Below are positions 58,001 to 64,000 of a DNA stretch of 64,000 nt, one piece after another. This stretch comes from Apophysomyces variabilis (lineage: Eukaryota; Mucoromycota; Mucoromycetes; Mucorales; Mucoraceae). Location: positions 272,006 to 336,005 of the forward strand of contig MZZL01000379.1 in the NCBI GenBank assembly GCA_002749535.1. The letters run 5' to 3'. A program made the position numbers and the translations under genes. The notes below the pieces were generated by a model. The model was not told the origin of the DNA, made no database searches, and saw only the letters and a list, made by a program, of their open reading frames with translations. The stretch's first letter is position 1; each line of letters begins with the position of its first letter.

Positions 58001-58670
58001 AAAACATCGCACCACTGGGTTCAGCCCGTTCTATCTCACCTATGGTCGCGAACCCCGTCTTCCCGGTGATCCATTACACCCGTTTATCGATATCCCGACC
58101 ACACATGATTTTGAGGAGCGTGCCAAAGCAGTTATTCCGGATCTTCGTCAGCTGCGCGATGCTCGTGCCATAGCAGAATCACGAATGGAAGCTGTTAGTC
58201 AACAGGACAAAGCCCGATGGGACGCAGCCATTCGGCCTCAAGCTTTCGCTATTGGTGACCATGTCCTGCTTCGTCATGAAAATCCGTATAGCCTGGAGTA
58301 TAATTGGATGGGCCCCTATATCGTTGTGGATTCTCATGTGCCTAGTGGTATCTACAAACTGACGACCGTAGAAGGCGAACCTTATAATTCTTGGGTCCAC
58401 ACAGATCGACTCAAATACGCCAAGTCTGAAACATTCCGTTCCACTTGGTATCACCCGACGGCGTCTCGCGCTCAATGGCGCCGTGACATGGAATCCCCCT
58501 CTCTTGCTGCCATGGCGTTGTTCGAGGACGACCAACAGTCCGAGGAGGGGCTATTGTCGTTGTCGGAACCTGATTTCTGGAATTCGGATTCCTTTTGTGC
58601 CGACCCTGAAGAAGACGAACGAATCGGATCATTCATTGAGTTACAAGAAATCGAAGAAGACAATGTTTGA
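55077..58670 (+). CDS. pol: gypsy-1 Pol (protease-RT-RNase H-integrase)
   Basis: An unbroken frame of about 1197 codons from 55077; the frame is already open from 55011 and has no ATG before the protease. In order: aspartic protease ALIDSGAGANYVSP (about residue 83); reverse transcriptase MCIDYRALNKVTIRNTHPLP and the YLDDILIFS active site (about 416); RNase H EADASDYGIGAVLL (about 568). Integrase follows with its HHCC finger (HCGFGHAGQ...CPQCQLAG, about 775-820) and catalytic core LDFVGELPL, LSDRGANFM and NGKCERLNG (Asp, Asp, Glu near 842, 902 and 938). No chromodomain is seen. The last 38 codons lie inside the 3' LTR. Expression probably needs a -1 frameshift from gag in the 55011-55065 overlap. 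Confidence 0.95.
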   Translation: MCITEDKSSPEASIEPTVNQKECETHINKESVFLYDTVTNDEEDIDADLRDDSSFLKQLNTAADTELPLYEVQISDQRCHALIDSGAGANYVSPKIAQLASTITTIPAREVETAGGHRTAITQKAHLTVFLGGYKARVDAYVFPTKFDLILGRTWLQHTQPHPDWTTDQWHFSKDGRDYVLHPDKPRTSGDQRDYLVSAKQAEKLVRKQGAECYLVHFNDQSVQTVQATDWNGLMGEYAEVFKDEPTGIPPDRGIHHVIDTGDAKPVNRPPFKMSPAELDELKRQLSELLSLGRIRPSSSPWGAPVLFVKKKDGSMRMCIDYRALNKVTIRNTHPLPRIDECLDRLRGASHFTSLDLKSGYHQVRIHPADVPKTAFNTRYGQYEFLVLPFGLTNAPPTFQSLMNNVLGDCLDDFALVYLDDILIFSKNEEDHIKHVRHVLDRLRSAQLVVNLKKCEFNKRELVFVGFQVSADGILPAPDKVKAIQQWPVPTNVQEVRQFIGLAQHYRRFIPGFAGIATPLTDLTKGTGHKKRPIVWTESCQRSFDTLKSKLTEAPVLMPPDMNKPYRIEADASDYGIGAVLLQPDDHGQWRPLAYESKKLSQAERSYPAQERELLAILHALRTWRCLIDGADYTVYTDHMPLKYFRAQAKPTPRLIRWMSEFESLDPDIQYKPGKENHVPDLLSRRDGPDCDADAESLEPDYLYAAQVVPSSEWPKFYAHPEEEWPEDLKRMLEAERDNFVVRDGQVYRKLKIGDSTQEVRYVLFARRADLVQKFHCGFGHAGQTTLYDLMRKRWWWPKMRADIQTWLASCPQCQLAGNANRNVHHAPMKPLTVPPAFSRWHLDFVGELPLTRNGNRWLLVAVDYATNWPIARAVPDATGEAIATFLYEEIVMRFGCPEEILSDRGANFMSKVLAAYLAKLKQHHLFTSAYHPRTNGKCERLNGVFKQMLRKYVNGAVHRWDDFINTALWACRIRKHRTTGFSPFYLTYGREPRLPGDPLHPFIDIPTTHDFEERAKAVIPDLRQLRDARAIAESRMEAVSQQDKARWDAAIRPQAFAIGDHVLLRHENPYSLEYNWMGPYIVVDSHVPSGIYKLTTVEGEPYNSWVHTDRLKYAKSETFRSTWYHPTASRAQWRRDMESPSLAAMALFEDDQQSEEGLLSLSEPDFWNSDSFCADPEEDERIGSFIELQEIEEDNV
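58541..58554 (+). other. gypsy-1 polypurine tract
   Basis: CGAGGAGGGGCTAT immediately precedes the 3' LTR, the place where plus-strand DNA synthesis is primed. Unusually, it is also coding sequence of pol. Confidence 0.6.
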
Positions 58671-58917
58671 GATTAGATCATCGCGAAACATCATCTATCG
58701 AATCAATGCGCTTTGAAAAGTTTTACGACAGAATGATTTTACCGATCCCGCCAGGCACAAAGAAAATATAAATAGAGAAGAAATCAGTAACAATAAAATC
58801 ATCTTTTTTACGATCCTTATTTTTATTTATCTTATCGTTTCCCTGATCCGCTGCAAGTGTGACCGATCGACTACGTTACAGTGATTCGGAATAAAACTCA
58901 GATCCAAGGAAACGACA
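58555..58917 (+). repeat. gypsy-1 3' LTR
   Basis: 363 bp, identical by eye to the 5' LTR. Its first 116 bp encode the Pol C terminus and stop codon (58668-58670). Confidence 0.93.
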
Positions 58918-60148
58918 CTAGCAAATCACCGTTCACGGCACCCTGCAGTCTACGATGATTGGGCCCTCTTAAATGATACGTTCCAGAATCATTGATCTTC
59001 ACTATTGTCATGGGTCCTAACCACCGGTCGGCAAACTTGTTTGGCGGCACATTGTCTTTCATGAGCACTCGCTCACCCACTTGATAATGTTTCTTGGGAT
59101 GCACATGTGCGTCGTAGCGATCCTTGTCTCTCAATTGTTTTTCCTTGACCCGTTGGCGAGCCATCACGCGAAACTGTTCTACCAGATACCGAATAACCTT
59201 TGTTCTACTTGCAACTTCATCCACAAGGGCTCCCTCCTCGAAGTCCATGCGCGGTGAAGGCCAAGTTCCAGGGGTTCTCATTTCGTATCCGAACAGAAGC
59301 ATCGCAGGGCTGTATCCAGTCATATCATTAGGCATAGTCCTAATCGCTAGCAGAGCAGCACCAAGATGTTCATCCCATGTATTATATGCATCATTATCTC
59401 GTACAATCTTAGCCAACGCCTGGCTGACGGTTTGGTTCATTCTTTCGCATAGCCCATTGGTTTGCGGACAATAGGCCGTTGTGGTAAGATGACGACACTG
59501 AAGTTGCTTCAAAAATTCCCGAACATATCCAGACGTAAAATTTGAGCCTCGGTCCGTTAAGATAAAACTGGGAACACCATAAAGGACCATGACGTTTCCA
59601 AAAAGAAATTTGGCAGTAGTTTCCTCAGTTATATCGGGTACCGCAGAAGCTATTGGCCACCGAGTTAAGTAGTCAACTGTCACCAGGATGTATCGATTTC
59701 CATTCTTTGACTCCAATACCGGTCCGACTGCATTGCATCCTATCATGAAGAATGGTCTTGACGGAGTTGGTATGGGCCTTGCTACCTCAACTCGCTTGGC
59801 CGGACGCTTTGCTCTGAACTGGCATGTCTCACAAGTTTTGACAAACTCACGTACGCGGGCAAAAAGGTTTGGGCCAGTGTACTGTAATTTCAAACGCCTC
59901 CAGGTATTGTTCACACCAAAGTGACCCTCCGAGTGTACCTTGGAAATAATGTCGTTGACTACACCCTCGTGCAGCACTTCTTGACCTGGTTGCTCTGGGT
60001 TTGACACCTTCTTGTACAGCTTGCCGTTGATCACTACTAGTTGTCTGGCTTGATGCTTTATCTTGCGCTTGGTCTTTTCATCGGAGCCTTCAGGGAAACG
60101 CTTGTCCAACAAGTAGTATACGATAGAAAGATAAAAAGGATAATCCAT
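58918..60148 (-). pseudogene. gypsy-2 integrase
   Basis: A long open minus-strand frame starting MDYPFYLSIVYYLLDKRFPE. It carries the integrase HHCC finger (HSEGHFGVNNTWRRL...CETCQFRAK) and core (LTDRGSNFTSGYV, TNGLCERMNQTV), then a C-terminal DNA-binding part (GERVLMKDNVPPNKFADRWL). The first catalytic acidic position reads IGCNAVGPV, with Asn (59732-59734) where related elements usually have Asp, so it is probably dead. Its end is cut at 58917 by gypsy-1. Confidence 0.85.
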
Positions 60149-60398
60149 AGTGACAGTAGCGGAGCGGTAGATAACTTACGGGGCGGGTCCCCTTAACACG
60201 GTTCTGATTTGGAGTTTTTTTTTTGTAGTTCGGGGCCGTTTTTTTTTTTTATTACTGACTATTTATACTTTACTACTAATCGATACTGTTGACATATAAT
60301 TGATAATGATACAAAACTGCTAACCTAGCCAAGCTCGATAAAACCCGGTGGGAAAAAGATCTCTTGGTTAGGACTAAATCATATAGTGTGAAGATAGG
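60149..60398 (-). other. Spacer between gypsy-2 RNase H and integrase
   Basis: 250 bp with poly-T/A tracts and stops in all frames separate the two coding blocks of gypsy-2. It could be an insertion, an old intron, or a family feature with the integrase as a separate cistron. Confidence 0.45.
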
Positions 60399-61450
60399 TC
60401 ATTGTGCGACAAGTCTTGACAAAGAGTCGGCGGGATTTGTTTTTCCTGGGTGATGCTCTATCTTGAAGTCGTACTCAAGCATAGCCGCGGCCCAACGTAG
60501 TACTTTCGCCGAGGGATTTGCGTTGTTAAATATGAACTTGAGGGCAGAGTGATCCGTTCTCAGAATAAAACGACGTCCTGCCAGATAATGCCTAAAATGG
60601 TGGGTAGCCCAGACCACAGCTAGCGCTTCTAAGTGCGTAATTGCGTAGTTTCTTTCCAGTCCCCGGAGAGATCTTGAGGAATAGGCAATGACTATTTCGG
60701 TGTCTTCCTGGTCTCTTGGCATTTGGGAGAGAATCGCACCGAGACCATGGATCGATGCATCTGTTGTCAACACTTGTATTTGTGCCCGATCCGGAAACGA
60801 TAGGATGGGAGGGCTTGTCAGTATTTGCTTGAGATGTTCCACTGCAACTTGTTGTTCTTCTTGCCAAATAAACTTGGTATCTTTCTTGAGCAGTTTGGTT
60901 AAGGGTAATGCAATTGCTGCATAGTCCTTGACAAATCTTCGGTAGTATCCAGCAGTGCCTAAGAAAGAGCGCACCTCGTCCGAATTCTTTGGAACTGGCA
61001 TTCGCAGCACCTTTTCGACGTTACGTTGACATGGTATTAGACCACCAGCTCCAACAACATGACCTAAATATTCCACTTGTCGTTTGGCGAAAGAACATTT
61101 GCTCTGCTTCAGTTTAAGTTCGGCCGCCTCGCAGATTTGAAAAACTTGCTTCAAATGTTCCAGGTGTTCCTCGAAAGATCTTGAATAAATTATCACATCG
61201 TCGATGAAGACGTAGACAAATTCGCCCAGGTATGGTCCAAAAGTATAGTCATTAATCTCGTGAACTCGTATGTGCCATTCTTTGTAACAAATCCAGTTTT
61301 TTCGATCGAACTTTCTTCAACCGGCACTTGCCAATATCTGGAGGCAGCATCTAGGGTCGAAAACCAAGTTGCACCACCTACAGAGTCCAGCAGCTCATCT
61401 ATATGCGGTAAAGGAAAGGCATCCTTTATTGTCACCTCGTTTAGTCGTCA
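60399..61450 (-). pseudogene. gypsy-2 reverse transcriptase and RNase H
   Basis: The frame after the TGA at 61448-61450 reads RLNEVTIKDAFPLPHIDELL and breaks at about 61245, where the conserved P-F-G-L segment is deleted with a frameshift. It resumes as FVYVFIDDVIIYS (61200, catalytic IDD), EYLGHVVGAGG, FLGTAGYYRRFV and the RNase H VLTTDASIHGLGAIL. It ends HHPGKTNPADSLSRL at 60399. RT cannot be active because of the stop and the deletion. Confidence 0.85.
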
Positions 61451-62494
61451 GTAGTCCACCACCATTCGAAGACTGCCATCCTTCTTACGAACAAAGAATA
61501 TGGGAGATGTCCAGATGCCTCGGGAGGGTCGAATTAGTCCCAATTCGAGCATGTTTGAGATTTCCTTCCTCAAATGGTCTTCCTCCTCCCAGGTTAGACG
61601 GTATGGCTGAGACCAGATTGGGACTTCTGTAGTTAACAGTATTGCATGCTTTACTTGGGAAACGCGGCCCAGACCAGAATTCTCCACAAACACATGCTTG
61701 TATTCTTCAACTATACTGGCAATTTCCGCAGGCGGTTCATGTTTCTCTGCGAATTCCATTTCCAGGATATCTTCTGTGTAATTTTGCAAAAGGTCCTTGT
61801 CTTCTTCACTTCGGACGTTGACGGCCCAGACGGGTATGTCACTCTTGTCGATTTCTTTTTGAATAATTTGTTCTCCTTGGAGTTCCACATAACCGGCGCC
61901 ATGTTTCGTCGGGATGATGATTAATGACTGTTTGGGGTTTTGCCGGATGTCATAAGCCCTAAACCAAGTCATCCCGAGAAGACATACGTCGCGGTTAGTG
62001 GTATCTTGAATGCACATATGTTCAGGTCTATACTTTCATGCTACCCTAATCGGGACATTCACAGTTATGTCACATGGCTCGCGCTCCTTATCATCAAATC
62101 CTGATAATAGTAGTTGATCCCCATTGGGTGTCAGATTTAATTGCTCAGCAAGAGACTTGCTAATAACGGATACACTAGCACCAGAATCGAAGACAGCTTG
62201 TATAACCGAGTCGCCAATTGTTATTGGGGCACGCAAGGGTTTGCTATCTCGCATTCTTTCGAAACTATATGGATATGGATAGGAGGTATTGTCACTATCG
62301 TAATCCATGATATCACTTGCAAAATCCAGCTCCGAGTCATCATCATCAGAGAACAACCATGAGTCTATGCTATCTTCACTATCCGAGATGGGTCCAGATT
62401 CTTGACTATGTTCAGCTACATATGCCACCATTAACCTCATTTGATGGTAATTTCTTCTTTTGGGGTTTGCGACCATATAGGAAACGGAGACCAT
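61448..62494 (-). pseudogene. gypsy-2 protease and RT N-terminal part
   Basis: Read on minus: an acidic linker, PITIGDSVIQAVFDSGASVS (aspartic protease, catalytic DSGA), LAEQLNLTPNGDQLLLSGFD, then an in-frame TGA at 62036-62038. The same frame continues CLLGMTWFRAYDIRQNPKQS and VKHAILLTTEVPIWSQPYRL to FVRKKDGSLRMVVDY, where a second TGA (61448) stands at a usual CGA Arg codon. Confidence 0.85.
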
Positions 62495-63346
62495 CTCTTA
62501 GGTCTTTGTATGCCTGTCGGTCCAGTGCGACCCAATCGGCAATGGTGAGACCCGAGTCCATTTCACCTAAACGATTCCAGATCTCTCTTTTTGTCACGCG
62601 TACAGGAAGTCGTCTTGGTGGTTTTCTTACGGACTTCGTCTTCATCATGGCTTGCTCGGTTTGCATCGGTGATGGAGATTGTTCCGATGTTTCGCCACTT
62701 GATCGTTCCAGATTGCTCGATTGTGGTTGTGGTTGCTCACCATTTGGTCCCGGTAACATCATTTCATGACGTTTTGGTGTATTTTCTCATAGTGATAGAC
62801 CCACTTCAGTTCCCATTCTTTTGTTGTAAACTTCAACGCCTTGTAGCAAGTTTACTGAATTGCTCTGTAAATCATGGGTTTGCTTTTCTTGAGGACTTAT
62901 AGTTTCACGGACGCCAGATGCCTCGTCTACTGACGTCCTACCTCTTTTCCCGAAACTTCTTGCTTCTTGGGCTTGTCACAGTCGCTTGATTTATGGCCTC
63001 GTGCGCCGCAGTTCCAACATTCAAGCTGACTAGGCGTAGGCTTTTTGGGCTTGACGTTATCAACCAAGTGTATTCTTAGGGCTCGAATACCATCGGCTAG
63101 CTCACTTAGGGTATGCGTGAGAGTGTTGCTTGCAACACTAGCTGATCCTGTGCTTGCTGTCACCAGAGGCGATTGTGTGATCGCACCGGTCAGTTTGTAT
63201 TTTGTCCTGACAGTTTCAGCGCGCCGAGCCCGAGTAACAGCTTCTTCTAGGTTCTTTGGTAAACCTTTTTGTTCCACTTCATATGCCAGCTCTGGATAGA
63301 TTGCTCGCAAAAACATTCGTACCAGAAAGGTTTCTTCTTTTTCGCC
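62412..63346 (-). pseudogene. gypsy-2 gag, 3' part
   Basis: The Gag frame enters from the hAT junction at 63346 and reads GEKEETFLVRMFLRAIYPEL, KNLEEAVTRARRAE and the CCHC knuckle CWNCGARGHKSSDC. After a break near 62920 a second frame (62762-62412) has GEMDSGLTIADWVALDRQAY and LRDGLRFLYGRKPQKK, usually just before the protease. Frames are shifted relative to each other. The N-terminal half lies beyond the hAT insertion. Confidence 0.8.
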
Positions 63347-64000
63347 TAGGGATCGGCAAATATTCGTCATTCGTTTATTCGATTCGATTCGTATTCGTCA
63401 AAAGCGAATACGAATCATGCTTTTTCATTCGATTCGTTTGACGAATATCCGTTTATAATTCGATTCGATTCGTTTAATCCGTGAAGAAAGGTATGTTTAT
63501 TTCTTAATAGGATTATTGATGGTATCTGTACAAAGTAAAAATTATTTTATTGACGAATACTGTGCGTTAGCGTATAGCTTAGTATTGTCTCTCTCAGTTA
63601 AGCATTACAACGATTCAGAATCGTTAGTACAACGTCGCTATTCATTACTTTCTAAACATACCGTCAATAAGACATTGAGGGTAATTGTCCTAATCCGTGG
63701 TGGAGCGGGATTACCAAAATGCGTTATAAATTAGAATTAGAAAGGAGATGGGACTAAAATACAGGTAGTAGAACATAGTGTGGACAGATTCTAGCTAGTA
63801 TGGATTGCAGCATGTAAAACAGATTAGGCGTTGTTCATGAGCTGAGTTGTCAGTAGAAATAGAATTAACACAAAACCAAACATATACATGCGTCCGAAGT
63901 CTAAGCTAGACAGACCATTTGTTACAATCTTGGGACAAATGAAATACATAAACTGATTGCGCGATTAAGAATGCTAATGCCGTCAGAAAAGAAAAAAAAA
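63347..64000 (+). mobile_element. hAT element copy 2, 5' end (runs off window)
   Basis: Begins TAGGGATCGGCAAATATTCG inside the gypsy-2 gag and repeats, in opposite orientation, the sequence of copy 1 from 50406 down to about 49830. The two share the same 70-codon chance frame. It retains an extra 81 bp (63392-63472) of GATTCG-type subterminal repeats. The transposase gene would be on the plus strand beyond the window. Confidence 0.9.

Larger units (their letters stand above)
53661..58917 (+). mobile_element. Young Ty3/gypsy LTR retrotransposon gypsy-1 (5.26 kb)
   Basis: Two 363-bp LTRs that I find identical by eye enclose a primer-binding site, gag, pol in a different frame, and a purine tract. 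The element is flanked by CTAG on both sides (53657-53660 and 58918-58921), a 4-bp target duplication. Identical LTRs and uninterrupted frames point to recent insertion and possible activity. Confidence 0.95.
53286..63346 (-). mobile_element. Decayed Ty3/gypsy retrotransposon gypsy-2, split by gypsy-1 and hAT
   Basis: A minus-strand element whose parts run gag (63346 down), protease, RT, RNase H and integrase to 58918. It is interrupted by gypsy-1 (53661-58917) and resumes at 53660 for the last 33 codons of pol, the purine tract and a 3' LTR. The gag end is cut at 63346 by a second hAT copy. Several in-frame stops, an RT deletion and a frameshift make it inactive. Confidence 0.85.

Noticed and set aside
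1..64000. CRISPR arrays, bacterial operons, riboswitches
   Set aside because: None seen. The repeats present are transposon ends and LTRs, and the genes are intron-split and eukaryotic.

Overview
The window looks like nuclear DNA of a filamentous fungus, most likely an early-diverging one (Mucoromycota, probably Mucorales). The reasons are an A+T-rich background, short introns (about 40-130 nt) with GT...AG borders, a fungal CipC-like protein, Ccr4/Dcp1/Rab3GAP/Snx41 orthologues and Ty3/gypsy plus hAT transposons. The species is inference; the eukaryotic, intron-rich nature is seen directly. Almost all genes are split, so gene spans run from first to last recognised codon, and exon borders were worked out by hand.

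Layout: 1-45.7 kb is a gene-rich housekeeping segment. In order it holds a leucine-rich-repeat protein (truncated by the window edge), an aminopeptidase P, a coiled-coil protein on the other strand, an F-box protein with a PP2-like domain, a TcdA-type tRNA dehydratase, a Snx41/Atg20-type sorting nexin, a NuiA-like nuclease inhibitor, an SRA1-like fragment, the Ccr4 deadenylase, methionine aminopeptidase 1 and a CipC-like protein. A poor 20.9-27.4 kb stretch follows, with a Tc1/mariner fragment. Then come an ASPL/TUG-type UBX protein, a TM9/EMP70 protein, Dcp1, the Rab3GAP catalytic subunit, a hypothetical protein, an apparent fusion of a GDS1-like winged helix to a PP2C phosphatase, an unidentified spliced gene and an initiator tRNA-Met gene. 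There is a 40-N assembly gap at 46235.

46.5-64 kb is a transposon nest. A 3.9-kb hAT element with an open transposase is followed by three diverged LTR-like units. Next is a decayed minus-strand Ty3/gypsy element (gypsy-2), which was split by a young plus-strand Ty3/gypsy element (gypsy-1: identical 363-bp LTRs, CTAG target duplication). A second, opposite-orientation copy of the same hAT sits in the gag of gypsy-2 and runs off the window end.

Functional links: Ccr4 and Dcp1 both act in mRNA turnover but lie 15 kb apart, with no sign of co-regulation. Rab3GAP, Snx41 and TM9 are membrane-traffic proteins. The most notable observations are the winged-helix::PP2C fusion, three GC-AG introns in CCR4, a NuiA-like inhibitor in a fungus, gypsy-1 whose primer-binding site matches the initiator tRNA encoded 8 kb away and whose pol ends inside its own LTR, and the two near-identical hAT ends.
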